54,433 bases of DNA from Paractinoplanes deccanensis (GCF_016862115.1 NZ_BOMI01000158.1:1-54433), one strand, 5' to 3'; shown: positions 1-8,390, numbered from the stretch's first letter. Notes: generated by a model from the letters alone, not told the origin. Numbers and translations are program-made.

Positions 1-2
1 CC

Positions 3-335
3 GCGGAGACGGACGCCCTGGCGTTCTCGCCGGACGGGCGCATCCTCGCCGGTGGCGGCGACCGCACGGTGCAGCTGTGGGACGTGACGAGCCGGCAGCC
101 GCTGACCACCCTGGCCGGGCACGGGGACCGGGTGACCGGGCTGGTGTTCTCCCCGGACAGCCGGACGCTCGTCTCCCTCGACGGCGCCGCCGCTCGCCTG
201 TGGGACATGCCGTCCCCGGACCCGGGCGCGGCGGTGGCGAAGATCTGCCGGGCCGTCGCCCGGGACCTGAGCACCGCGGAGCGCACGCTCTACCTGCCCG
301 GCCGGCACCAGCCCGGAGCCATCTGCCCGGCCTGA
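3..335 (+). CDS. WD40-repeat protein, C-terminal fragment
   Basis: The reading frame is open from the left edge of the window and ends at TGA 333-335, so only the last ~110 residues are present. Two WD40 blades are visible: AFSPDGRILAGGGDRTVQLWD and, after LTTLAGHGDRVTGLVFSPDSRTL, a second ending ARLWD. The remainder (AVAKICRAVARDLSTAERTLYLPG) resembles the tail that follows the propeller in actinobacterial kinase- or NACHT-linked WD40 proteins. The propeller would serve as a protein-interaction scaffold. The N-terminal effector domain lies outside the window, so its function cannot be named. Confidence 0.75.
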   Translation, partial: AETDALAFSPDGRILAGGGDRTVQLWDVTSRQPLTTLAGHGDRVTGLVFSPDSRTLVSLDGAAARLWDMPSPDPGAAVAKICRAVARDLSTAERTLYLPGRHQPGAICPA

Positions 336-442
336 TGACCACGGTGCCGGAGAGGCGCGGTTGTTCAGGTGTGGCGGATGCCGCGTGTCGGCCGCGCGGA
401 GTTGCTTTTTTGTCGTACAGGAGTGCTAGTCTCTTCCTTAGT

Positions 443-458
443 TAGAACGGATGTTCGA
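443..458 (+). promoter_or_regulatory. LexA (SOS) box
   Basis: TAGAACGGATGTTCGA fits the actinobacterial/Bacillus LexA pattern (TCGAAC-N4-GTTCGA) with a single mismatch, and contains a perfect GAAC-N4-GTTC. A plausible promoter lies just upstream (TTGCTT at 402-407, TAGTCT at 427-432), so LexA bound here would block it. The first gene downstream starts at 762, followed by imuA', imuB and dnaE2, which belong to the SOS regulon in other actinobacteria. The rest of the 336-761 gap holds only hairpins. Confidence 0.7.
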
Positions 459-637
459 AAGAGCTTCCTTCTGGCGCCGGGAGCGGTGTTTCGCGGCTCT
501 GCTCCCGGAGCGTGGCACCCGCGAAGTGCCGCGCGTGAGGCACCGGGCATTCGCGGGTCCGGCGCCTTCAGACAAGGCAGGACCGTCGTCCGCTGCCCCC
601 GACCCCCGGGTGGCGGGCGACGGACCCGCCGGTAAGT

Positions 638-677
638 CCGGCCGGGTGTGGTGTGGGGAAGCTTCACACCCGGCCGG
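638..677 (+). other. 13-bp hairpin in the leader of the mutasome operon
   Basis: CCGGCCGGGTGTG (638-650) is perfectly complementary to CACACCCGGCCGG (665-677) with a 14-nt loop. No U-tract follows. It sits between the LexA box and the start codon at 762, so it would fold in the 5' leader of the mRNA. A smaller hairpin (CCGGGAGC 477-484 with GCTCCCGG 501-508) lies just after the LexA box. Role unknown. Confidence 0.5.
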
Positions 678-761
678 CTGCCCCACGGGCTGCTGCGTCT
701 TCCTCCGCAGCGGATCGGTTCGACCAGCACGTCGGATGCGAGACACGCGAGGAGAAACACG

Positions 762-1262
762 ATGGCGAGCAACACGGCGGCGGGCCTCACCCAGGTGCCC
801 GGTCTGGCGCACGCGCCGACCGCGGCCGCCCGTTCGGAGGCGCCCACGGTTCCGGCGCACATGCTGCCGCAGCGCACCCCTGCCCAACTGCTGACCATCG
901 CCCGGCAGGGCCTCGACGAGGCGGCGCGCACCCGCCCCGACGGCCTGCGCTACGCGGCGGCCCACCTGGCCGCCCTGCGCGCCGCCGCCGCTGTCCTGGC
1001 CGCCCGGGCCCGCCCGGCCGCCTCCACCCGGCGCAGCCGGGTCACCAGCGTCTGGTCGCTGCTCGTCCTGGTGGCTCCCGAGTTCGGCGAGTGGGCCAAC
1101 TACTTCGCCCTGGGCGCCGGCAAGCGGGCCGCCGCCGAGGCCGGCATTCCCCGTGTGGTGAGTCCCCGCGAGGCCGACGACCTTCTCCGTGCCGCCGAGC
1201 AGTTCGTGGCCGTGGTCGAGTCGGCCCTGGGCCTGACCTATCAGCCGCCCCTGGCCGCCTGA
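762..1262 (+). CDS. SAV_6107-family HEPN-domain protein
   Basis: A 166-residue protein starting at ATG 762, chosen because GGAG at 751-754 is well placed; the frame is open further upstream without a better ribosome site. An Ala/Pro-rich N-terminus (1-40) is followed by an all-helical HEPN-like domain. R63-Y-A-A-A-H68 fits the Rx4-6H motif that forms the active site in RNase HEPN proteins. Recognition as the SAV_6107 family rests on the core around LLTIARQGLDEAART and WSLLVLVAPEFGEWANYF. The gene lies between the LexA box and imuA', on the same strand, so SOS co-regulation is likely. The biochemical role is unknown; RNase or nucleotide-binding activity is inference only. Confidence 0.7.
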   Translation: MASNTAAGLTQVPGLAHAPTAAARSEAPTVPAHMLPQRTPAQLLTIARQGLDEAARTRPDGLRYAAAHLAALRAAAAVLAARARPAASTRRSRVTSVWSLLVLVAPEFGEWANYFALGAGKRAAAEAGIPRVVSPREADDLLRAAEQFVAVVESALGLTYQPPLAA

Positions 1263-1354
1263 GAGCCGCCCGCACGGGACGGGAGTCGCCACGGAGGGCG
1301 GCCCGCTCGATTTCACCCGCTCGATCTCCCCGGCCCGGGCTGCGGCGTGGGCCG

Positions 1355-1446
1355 ACCTGAGCGACACCGGACCTGAGCGACACCGGACCTGAGCGACACC
1401 GGACCTGAGCGACACCGGACCTGAGCAACACCAGGCCTGAGCGACA
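1355..1446 (+). repeat. 16-bp tandem repeat between the HEPN gene and imuA'
   Basis: ACCTGAGCGACACCGG occurs as four perfect back-to-back copies (1355-1418), a fifth with two changes (1419-1434) and a partial sixth (1435-1446). The unit is not a multiple of three and ends 15 bp before the imuA' start, so it is noncoding and adjacent to the translation start region. Confidence 0.9.
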
Positions 1447-1461
1447 AGAGCGAGGCAACAC

Positions 1462-2265
1462 ATGGCGGGACGCATGATCAACGGTGCGGCCGCCCTTGCT
1501 GAACTGGTGCGGGCGGCCGGCGAGACCGAGACCAGCGGTGTCCAGCGGATGCTGCCGGTGGCGCCCGAGCTGAGCACCCTGCTGCCGGGGCGCGGGCTCC
1601 GGCGGGGCAGCACCGTCGCGGTCACCCCCGGCGGCCGCGAGACGGTCGCGAGCGGCGGCACGTCGCTGCTGCTGGCGCTGCTCGCCGAGGCGTCCCGGGC
1701 GGGTTCGTGGTGCGCGGTCGTGGGCGTGCCCTCGCTGGGCGCGATCGCGGCCGCCGAGAGCGGCGTGGCCCTCGACCGGCTCGCCCTCGTGCCCGACCCC
1801 GGCCCCGAGTGGCCCACCGTCGTGGCCGCCCTCATCGACGGCGTCGACGTGGTCGTCACGTCCGTGCCCGGCGGCGTCTCCGGCTCGATCGCCTCCCGCC
1901 TCGTGGCCCGGGCCCGCCAGCGGGGCAGCGTCCTCGTCCCGTTCGGCGACTGGTCCGGCGCCGACGTGACCCTGCGCGTCGTCGCCGCCCGCTGGGAGGG
2001 CCTGGGCGCCGGCCACGGCCGCCTGCGCCGCCGGGAGCTGACGGTCCTGGCCCGGGGCCGCGGCGCCGCCGCCCGCCCCAAGGAGGCCACCATGTGGATG
2101 CCGGGCGTCACGATCCGCCCGATCACCCTGCCGCCGGCCCCCTCCGCCACCGATCCCCGCCCGGCCCGCCGGAGCGCCTCTGCCGGGGACGCTTCTTCCG
2201 GAGGCGCCGCTGCGCCGGCTTCGGCCGGTGGCGCTGTGGTCCGGCTCCCGGCGGCGGTGGGCTGA
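1462..2265 (+). CDS. imuA': ImuA'-type RecA-like mutasome protein
   Basis: A 267-residue RecA/SulA-like protein. In mycobacteria ImuA' works with ImuB and DnaE2 (ImuC) in damage-induced mutagenesis. The P-loop region is degenerate (TPGGRETVASGGTSLLLALL, with no GKT/GKS), as usual in this family, so ATP binding cannot be assumed. The core (AIAAAESGVALDRLALVPDPGPEWPTVVAALIDGVDVVV) is RecA-fold-like, and the C-terminus (from about residue 215) is Ala/Pro-rich and probably disordered. Its TGA is followed at once by the GTG of imuB, indicating translational coupling. Start ATG 1462; the upstream sequence has only a weak ribosome site (GAGG). Identification rests on size, fold pattern and operon context. 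Confidence 0.8.
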   Translation: MAGRMINGAAALAELVRAAGETETSGVQRMLPVAPELSTLLPGRGLRRGSTVAVTPGGRETVASGGTSLLLALLAEASRAGSWCAVVGVPSLGAIAAAESGVALDRLALVPDPGPEWPTVVAALIDGVDVVVTSVPGGVSGSIASRLVARARQRGSVLVPFGDWSGADVTLRVVAARWEGLGAGHGRLRRRELTVLARGRGAAARPKEATMWMPGVTIRPITLPPAPSATDPRPARRSASAGDASSGGAAAPASAGGAVVRLPAAVG

Positions 2266-2266
2266 C

Positions 2267-4453
2267 GTGGCGGTGGCGGGAGTGACCGGGCCGGCCGGGC
2301 CGCGGACCATGGTGCTCTGGTGCCCGGATTGGCCGGTCGTCGCGGCCGAGATCGTGGAGGGCGTTCCGGCGGCCGGCGCGGTCGTCGTGCTGCGCGGCAA
2401 CAGGGTGGTGGCCTGTTCCGAGGAGGCGCGGCGGGAAGGCGTACGGCGGGGACTGCGCCGCCGGGAAGCGCAGAGCCGCTGCCCGCGGCTGGTGGTCGTC
2501 GAGGACGATCCCGCGCGGGACGCCCGGGCCTTCGAATCCGTGGTGGCGGCGGTCGAGGAGGCCGCCGTCGGCGTCGAGGTGATCCGGCCGGGTGCCTGCG
2601 CCTTCGCGGCGCGCGGTCCGGCCCGCTACTTCGGCGGCGAGGAGGCGGCCGCCGAGCGGATCGTGGAGCAGGTCGCCCAGCGGTGCGAGGTGGAGAGCCA
2701 GGCCGGCGTGGCCGAGGGCGTCTTCGCGGCGGGACTCGCGGCGCGCAAGGGGCTGCTGATCCCGCCGGGCGGGACGGCCGCGTTCCTGGCCGGGGAGCCG
2801 ATCGAGGCGCTGGAACGCCCCGAGCTCGCCGACCTGCTGAAGCGGCTCGGCATCACGACGCTCGGCGACTTCGCGAAGCTGCCGGCGGGCGACGTGCTGA
2901 GCCGGTTCGGGTTCGACGGGGCGCTCGCGCACCGGCTGGCGGCCGGGTTCGACCATCGGCCGCTCGCTGTCCGCAAGCCGCCGCCCGACCTGGAGGTCGA
3001 GGAGACGTACGACGAGCCTCTCGAACGGGTCGACGTGGCCGCCTTCGCCGGCCGGGTGCTCGCCGAGCGCCTGCACGAGCGGCTCGCCGCGTACGGCCTG
3101 GCCTGCACCCGCCTCGGCATCGAGGCGATCACGGCGAACGGCCAGGAACTGCACCGGGTCTGGCGCCACGACGGCACCCTGACGGCGGCGGCCATCGCCG
3201 AACGCGTCCGCTGGCAGCTCGACGGCTGGCTCACCGGCGCCCGCCGCGGCGCGCCCGCCCGTCCCACCGCCGGCCTCGTACGCCTGCGCCTGATCCCCGA
3301 CGGCGTCCTGGTCCACTTGGGACTGCAGCCCGGCCTGTGGGGCGACACCGGCGCCGAGCGCGAACGCGCCCACCGAGCCTTCAGCCGGGTCCAGGGCCTG
3401 CTCGGCCCCCACGCGGTCGTCACACCCGTCCTCGGCGGCGGCCGCTCCACCGACGACCAGATCCGCCTGGTCCCCTGGGGCGACGAACGAGCGCCCGCCC
3501 GCCCCTCCGCCCCCCACGACGACCCGGTGCCGGGCGTGATCACGGCGCCGCTCCTGCCGCGGTCCACGGCTCCGGCCCTCACACCCGACCTGCCCGACTA
3601 CGACCCCCCAGCAGAGGTGCGCCCGGAGCCCGCCACCGACGGCACGGTGATCCCGATGTCGTCGCGCCGGCCGAGAGGTGCCGAGGCCGCGCTGTCCTGG
3701 GAGGGCATGGGGTTGGCGTCGGTCTCCCACCTCGCCGACCACCGGCCCGCCGACTCGCGGCTCGCCGACTCCCGGGCTGCCGACTCGCGGGCTGCCGACT
3801 CGCGGCCCGCCGACTCCTGGGCTGCCGACTCGCGGCTCGCCGATTCCCGGCCTGCCGACTCCCGGGCTGCCGACTCGCGGCCCGCCGACTCGCGGCCCGC
3901 CGACTCCTGGGCTGCCGCCGACGCCCGGCCTGCCGCCGACGCCCGGCCTGCCGCCGCTCGGGCCGCCGACTCCCATTCCGCCTCCGTCCGGGGCGCCGCC
4001 GACTCCCGGCTCGCCGCCGACTCCCGGCCTGCCGCGGCCGTCGACGCCCGGCCCGCGGCTGCCGACCGCCCTCGTGAGGCGTGGGCCGAGCGTGTCGGGC
4101 GCAAACCCCCCAAACCGCCCACCCTGCCGCCGTGGCCGGGCCGGTTGCCCAAGCCGGCGCCGGCGCTCGTCCTTCCGCAGCCGCTGGGCGCCGTGGTGCT
4201 CGACGCCACCGGGACGCCCGTGGGAGTCAGCGCTCGCCTCGAGCTCACCGGGGAACCCGCCGCCCTCGTGGTCGACCGCGGACAGCCGGTCGAGATCGCC
4301 GGCTGGGCCGGGCCGTGGCCGATCGACGAGCGCTGGTGGGCGGTCGGTGAGGGGCGGCGGCGTGCCCGCTTCCAGGTCGTGCTCGCCGACGGGCAGGCTT
4401 TTCTGCTGGTCCTCGCGTCGGGGCACTGGGCGGTCGAGGCCATCTATGACTGA
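2267..4453 (+). CDS. imuB: ImuB, catalytically inactive Y-family polymerase
   Basis: About 728 residues from GTG 2267, directly after the imuA' stop; ATG 2309 (MVLWCPDWPV) is a credible alternative start. The Y-family palm/finger and little-finger regions are recognisable (LADLLKRLGITTLGDFAKLPAGDVLSRFG is the helix-hairpin-helix part). The catalytic acidic motifs are lost: the DxD segment reads VLWCPDWPV and the SxDE segment reads RPGACAFAARGP, as in ImuB proteins that act as scaffolds between DnaE2, ImuA' and the beta clamp. Residues ~495-600 form an in-frame ADSRP-type repeat tract that separates the polymerase part from a conserved C-terminal domain (GRLPKPAPALVLPQPLGAVVLDATGTPV...). That insert is unusual. 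Confidence 0.87.
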   Translation: MAVAGVTGPAGPRTMVLWCPDWPVVAAEIVEGVPAAGAVVVLRGNRVVACSEEARREGVRRGLRRREAQSRCPRLVVVEDDPARDARAFESVVAAVEEAAVGVEVIRPGACAFAARGPARYFGGEEAAAERIVEQVAQRCEVESQAGVAEGVFAAGLAARKGLLIPPGGTAAFLAGEPIEALERPELADLLKRLGITTLGDFAKLPAGDVLSRFGFDGALAHRLAAGFDHRPLAVRKPPPDLEVEETYDEPLERVDVAAFAGRVLAERLHERLAAYGLACTRLGIEAITANGQELHRVWRHDGTLTAAAIAERVRWQLDGWLTGARRGAPARPTAGLVRLRLIPDGVLVHLGLQPGLWGDTGAERERAHRAFSRVQGLLGPHAVVTPVLGGGRSTDDQIRLVPWGDERAPARPSAPHDDPVPGVITAPLLPRSTAPALTPDLPDYDPPAEVRPEPATDGTVIPMSSRRPRGAEAALSWEGMGLASVSHLADHRPADSRLADSRAADSRAADSRPADSWAADSRLADSRPADSRAADSRPADSRPADSWAAADARPAADARPAAARAADSHSASVRGAADSRLAADSRPAAAVDARPAAADRPREAWAERVGRKPPKPPTLPPWPGRLPKPAPALVLPQPLGAVVLDATGTPVGVSARLELTGEPAALVVDRGQPVEIAGWAGPWPIDERWWAVGEGRRRARFQVVLADGQAFLLVLASGHWAVEAIYD
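3749..3949 (+). repeat. 15-bp in-frame minisatellite inside imuB
   Basis: Eleven consecutive 15-bp units of the form GCCGACTCGCGGCTC (3749-3913), encoding A-D-S-R/W-A/P/L, are followed by two 18-bp units encoding AADARP (3914-3949), then more degenerate copies to about 4070. Differences between units are mostly single substitutions. The unit preserves the reading frame, so copy number could change without inactivating ImuB. Confidence 0.9.
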
Positions 4454-4469
4454 CAGCATGCCGGCGCCG

Positions 4470-4496
4470 TTGTCCACAGGCCGCCGGTTGTCCACA
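4470..4496 (+). promoter_or_regulatory. Pair of DnaA-box-like sites
   Basis: TTGTCCACA, the preferred actinobacterial DnaA box, occurs at 4470-4478 and again at 4488-4496 in the same orientation, 18 bp apart. They lie in the 131-bp gap between imuB and dnaE2. The same gap has a GGGGGCCCCC palindrome at 4542-4551. No replication-origin genes are nearby, so transcriptional control or DnaA titration is more likely than an origin. Confidence 0.45.
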
Positions 4497-4584
4497 GGGC
4501 ACTCCGCGCGCCGTGGCGTTTTCCGTCAGACTGGTGGAGGTGGGGGCCCCCTAGGGAGGGTGGGCCCTGCGGGTTGGAGCGCTC

Positions 4585-7500
4585 ATGGGCTTCAATAACC
4601 CCGACATCTCCTGGTCAGATCTGGAGGGCACCCTCTCCGGCAAGAAGCCCTACGTGGTGGACCCGCTCGCCGTGGACGGCGACGGCGGCGATTCTCCCGC
4701 CTGGTCCCGCAAGCGCCAGCCCTACCAGGCGCCCGCCCTGATCAAGAGCGAGAGCCGCACCCCTTACGCCGAGTTGCACTGTCACACCAACTTCAGCTTT
4801 CTCGACGGCGCCAGCCATCCCGAGGAGCTCGCCGAGGAGGCCTTCCGCCTCGGTCTTCGCGGTCTGGCCGTCACCGACCACGACGGTTTCTACGGTGTGG
4901 TGCGGTTCTCGCAGGCCGCCCGGGAGCTGGGCCTGCCCACCATCTTCGGGGCCGAGCTGTCGCTCGATCTCGGCAAGCCGCAGAACGGTGAGCCCGATCC
5001 GGAGGGCCGGCACCTGCTCGCTCTCGCGCACGGGCACGAGGGGTACGCCCGGCTCGCCCGCGTGATCTCGCGGGGGCAGCTGGCGGGCGGCGAGAAGGGC
5101 AAGCCCGCGTACGGCGATCTCGAGGACATCGCCGCCGAGTTGCGCGATCACGTCCTCGTGCTGACCGGGTGCCGGAAGGGGAGTGTGCCGTTCGCTCTCG
5201 CCACCGAGGGGGTGGAGGCCGCCGCGTACGAGCTGGACCGGCTTGTTGCTCTTTTCGGCCGGCCCAATGTCGCCGTCGAGCTCACCTCGCACGGCGATCC
5301 CTACGACGACGACCGCAACGACATCCTGTACGCCCTCGCGGGGAGCCGCCGTCTCGAGGCCGTCGCCACCAACAATGTGCACTACGCCGTGCCGGCTCGC
5401 CGGCGTCTCGCCACCGCTCTCGCCGCCGTGCGGGCCCGGCGCAGCCTCGACGAGATGGACGGCTGGCTGCCCGCGGCCGGCACCGCCCATCTGCGCGGCG
5501 GTGACGAGATGGCCCGCCGGTTCGCCGCCTATCCGGGTGCGGTCGCCAACGCCGCCATGTTCGGTGACGATCTCGCCTTCGACCTCAATCTCGTCGCGCC
5601 CAAGCTCCCCGACTTCCCGATCCCGGAGGAGGGGCACACCGAGATGAGCTGGCTGCGCGAGCTCACCATGCGCGGCGCCCGGGAGCGGTACGGGCCGCCG
5701 GAGGCGCACCCCAGGGCGTACGAGCAGCTGGAGTACGAGTTGCGGATGATCGAGGAGCTCGGCTTCCCCGGGTACTTCCTGGTCGTCTACGACATCGTCG
5801 AGTTCTGCCGGCTCAACCGGATCTACGCGCAGGGGCGGGGCTCGGCGGCCAACTCCGCGGTCTGCTACGCGCTGCGGATCACCAATGTGGACGCCGTCGC
5901 GCACAACCTGCTCTTCGAGCGTTTCCTCGCCCCCGAACGGGACGGTCCGCCCGACATCGACGTGGACATCGAGTCGGACCGCCGCGAGGAGGTCATCCAG
6001 CACGTGTACGCGAAGCACGGGCGCGAGCACACCGCGCAGGTCGCCAACGTCATCTCGTACCGGCCGCGCTCCGCCGTGCGGGACATGGCCAAGGCGTTCG
6101 GCTTCTCGCCGGGGCAGCAGGACGCGTGGAGCAAGCAGATCGACCGGTGGGGCAGTGTCGCCGCCGTCGACGTCGACGACATTCCGGAGCAGGTCATCAC
6201 GTACGCGAACCAGGTCCAGGATTTTCCGCGGCACCTGGGCATCCATTCGGGCGGCATGGTCATCTGCGACCGGCCGATCATCGAGGTGTGCCCGGTGGAG
6301 TGGGGCCGGATGCCGGGCCGGACCGTGTTGCAGTGGGACAAGGACGACTGCGCGGCGATCGAGCTGGTCAAGTTCGACCTGCTCGGGCTCGGCATGCTGT
6401 CGGCGCTGCGGTACGCCCACGAGATGATCGAGTCCGAGTTGGACATCGGCTCGATGGACCTGACCGATCCCGAGGTCTACGAGATGCTCTGCCGCGCCGA
6501 CTCGGTCGGGGTGTTCCAGGTGGAGAGCCGCGCCCAGATGGCCACGCTGCCCCGGCTCAAGCCCCGCGAGTTCTACGACCTCGTGGTGGAGGTGGCGCTG
6601 ATCCGGCCGGGGCCGATCCAGGGTGGCTCCGTGCACCCGTACATCAGGAGGAAGAACGGCCTCGAGGAGATCACCTATCCGCATCCGCTGATGCGCAACG
6701 CGCTGGAGAAGACGCTGGGCGTCCCGCTCTTCCAGGAGCAGCTCATGCAGCTCGCGATCGACGTGGCGGGCTTCGACCCGGCCGAGGCCGACCAGCTGCG
6801 CCGGGCGATGGGCTCGAAGCGCTCGGTGGAGAAGATGGAGCGCATCCGCGGCCGCCTCTACCAGGGCATGGCCGAGCGGGGGATCACCGGCGAGCTCGCC
6901 GACGACCTGTTCCAGAAGCTCTCCGCGTTCGCCAGCTACGGGTTCCCGGAGAGTCACGCGATGAGCTTCGCCTATCTGGTGTACGCGAGCGCGTGGCTCA
7001 AGCGGTACCACCCGGCGGCGTTCTGCGCGGCCCTGCTCAACGCGCAGCCGATGGGGTTCTACTCGCCGCAGTCGCTGGTCGACGACGCCCGCCGGCACGG
7101 TGTCGAGGTGCGCCGTCCCGACATCAACCTGAGCAACGCCGCGGCCACGCTCGAGTCGACGCCGCGGACGCGGTGGGGGGCGGCGCCCGGGGAGCCGCCG
7201 CACGCCTGGGGGCTGGGTGGCCCGGCCGTGCGGCAGGGGCTTTCCTCCGTTCGTACGCTGGGCGACGAGCTCGCCGAGCGCATCGAGCGGGAACGCCGCG
7301 AGCACGGGCCGTACGCGAGCATGACCGACCTGTCCCGCCGTACCGGCTGCACGACCGCCCACCTCGAGGCGCTCGCCACCGCCGACGCGTTCGCCGGTTT
7401 CGGGCTGACCCGCCGCGAGGCCCTGTGGGCCGCCGGCGCCGCCGCGCAGGACCGTCCCGACCGCCTGCCCGGCACGGTGAGCGGCACCGACGCGCCGATG

Positions 7501-7923
7501 CTGCCCGGCATGAGCGACGTCGACGAGCTGGTCGCCGACGTGTGGGCCACCGGACTGTCGCCGGACGCGCATCCCGCCCAGTTCATCCGCGCGGAGCTGG
7601 ACAGGGTGGGCGCCCTGCCGATCGCGCGGCTGGGCGGTGTCGAGGCCGGCACCCGCATCCGGGTGGGCGGCATCGTCACCCATCGGCAGCGGCCGGCGAC
7701 CGCGGGCGGGGTGACCTTCGTGAACCTCGAGGACGAGACCGGGATGCTGAACGTGACCTGCTCGCCGGGCCTGTGGCAGCGCTACCGCAAGGTGGCGCGG
7801 ACGAGCTCGGCGCTGATCGTGCGGGGCCGCCTGGAAAAGGCGGAGGGCGTGCTCAACCTGGTGGCGGACCGGCTGGAGGCGGTGACTCCACCGGTGACCC
7901 CGGCATCCCGGGACTTCCGGTGA
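4585..7923 (+). CDS. dnaE2: Error-prone DNA polymerase III alpha subunit DnaE2 (ImuC)
   Basis: A 1112-residue C-family polymerase, the catalytic member of the mutasome. The PHP domain starts at about residue 61 (YAELHCHTNFSFLDGAS, metal-binding-type H65/H67). The polymerase aspartates lie in PDIDVDIESDRREE (residues 456-466), after the YAQGRGSAANS nucleotide-binding segment. The finger region FQEQLMQLAIDVAGF and an OB-fold near 1015-1095 (RIRVGGIVTHRQRP) complete the DnaE2 layout. GGAG at 4576-4579 supports ATG 4585. The first ~55 residues are a non-conserved extension. It follows imuB by 131 bp, a gap that carries two DnaA-box-like sites, so it may have its own promoter, although no second LexA box is visible. 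Confidence 0.95.
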   Translation: MGFNNPDISWSDLEGTLSGKKPYVVDPLAVDGDGGDSPAWSRKRQPYQAPALIKSESRTPYAELHCHTNFSFLDGASHPEELAEEAFRLGLRGLAVTDHDGFYGVVRFSQAARELGLPTIFGAELSLDLGKPQNGEPDPEGRHLLALAHGHEGYARLARVISRGQLAGGEKGKPAYGDLEDIAAELRDHVLVLTGCRKGSVPFALATEGVEAAAYELDRLVALFGRPNVAVELTSHGDPYDDDRNDILYALAGSRRLEAVATNNVHYAVPARRRLATALAAVRARRSLDEMDGWLPAAGTAHLRGGDEMARRFAAYPGAVANAAMFGDDLAFDLNLVAPKLPDFPIPEEGHTEMSWLRELTMRGARERYGPPEAHPRAYEQLEYELRMIEELGFPGYFLVVYDIVEFCRLNRIYAQGRGSAANSAVCYALRITNVDAVAHNLLFERFLAPERDGPPDIDVDIESDRREEVIQHVYAKHGREHTAQVANVISYRPRSAVRDMAKAFGFSPGQQDAWSKQIDRWGSVAAVDVDDIPEQVITYANQVQDFPRHLGIHSGGMVICDRPIIEVCPVEWGRMPGRTVLQWDKDDCAAIELVKFDLLGLGMLSALRYAHEMIESELDIGSMDLTDPEVYEMLCRADSVGVFQVESRAQMATLPRLKPREFYDLVVEVALIRPGPIQGGSVHPYIRRKNGLEEITYPHPLMRNALEKTLGVPLFQEQLMQLAIDVAGFDPAEADQLRRAMGSKRSVEKMERIRGRLYQGMAERGITGELADDLFQKLSAFASYGFPESHAMSFAYLVYASAWLKRYHPAAFCAALLNAQPMGFYSPQSLVDDARRHGVEVRRPDINLSNAAATLESTPRTRWGAAPGEPPHAWGLGGPAVRQGLSSVRTLGDELAERIERERREHGPYASMTDLSRRTGCTTAHLEALATADAFAGFGLTRREALWAAGAAAQDRPDRLPGTVSGTDAPMLPGMSDVDELVADVWATGLSPDAHPAQFIRAELDRVGALPIARLGGVEAGTRIRVGGIVTHRQRPATAGGVTFVNLEDETGMLNVTCSPGLWQRYRKVARTSSALIVRGRLEKAEGVLNLVADRLEAVTPPVTPASRDFR

Positions 7924-7965
7924 TTAGCGGGTATCCTCCGGCTTTGCCCGTTTCGAGGAGATCCT

Positions 7966-8364
7966 GTGTTCAACGTCCTTCTTGCCTCCGCTCTGCTGTC
8001 CGCCGTTCTGCCGGGGCCGATCGCCGACCCGCCGCCGTACGGCTCGCCGCCGCGGCAGAGCGAGCCGAAGGTCGCGCTCAAGCTCCAGTACACGGCGGAG
8101 TCCGGCTTCGCGATGGCCGTCACGCTGGACTGCGAGCCGTACGGCGGTGGCCACCCCAAGGCCGAGGCCGCCTGCGAGACGCTGAGCGCGGTCGGCGCCG
8201 ACCCCGGCAAGATCGAGCCGAAGCCCACCGCCTGCGTCATGATCTACGCGCCGGTCGTCGCCGAGGTCACCGGCGTGTGGCGCCGCATGCCGGTGAAGTG
8301 GACCCACACGTACGGCAACACCTGCGAGATGCGCCGTGCGACCGGGGTGCTGTTCGAGTTCTGA
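7966..8364 (+). CDS. SSI-family subtilisin inhibitor-like secreted protein
   Basis: 132 residues from GTG 7966, with GAGGAG just upstream. It has a short hydrophobic N-terminus (LLASALLSAVLPGPIA) that may act as a weak signal sequence, although positive charges are missing. The body matches Streptomyces subtilisin inhibitor: four cysteines at 56, 70, 90 and 120 with SSI spacing, GGHPKAEAAC, TACVMIYAPVV and GNTCEMRRATG. By alignment with the SSI reactive-site pattern (C-P-M-V-Y), Met92 is the P1 residue, predicting inhibition of subtilisin/chymotrypsin-like proteases outside the cell. It follows dnaE2 by 42 bp, but no functional link is evident. Confidence 0.85.
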   Translation: MFNVLLASALLSAVLPGPIADPPPYGSPPRQSEPKVALKLQYTAESGFAMAVTLDCEPYGGGHPKAEAACETLSAVGADPGKIEPKPTACVMIYAPVVAEVTGVWRRMPVKWTHTYGNTCEMRRATGVLFEF

Positions 8365-8390
8365 GGGCGGAGTCCCGTTACGCTGCGCGT

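Noticed and set aside
4470..4496. Replication origin
   Set aside because: Only two DnaA boxes, no AT-rich unwinding region, and no dnaA/dnaN nearby.
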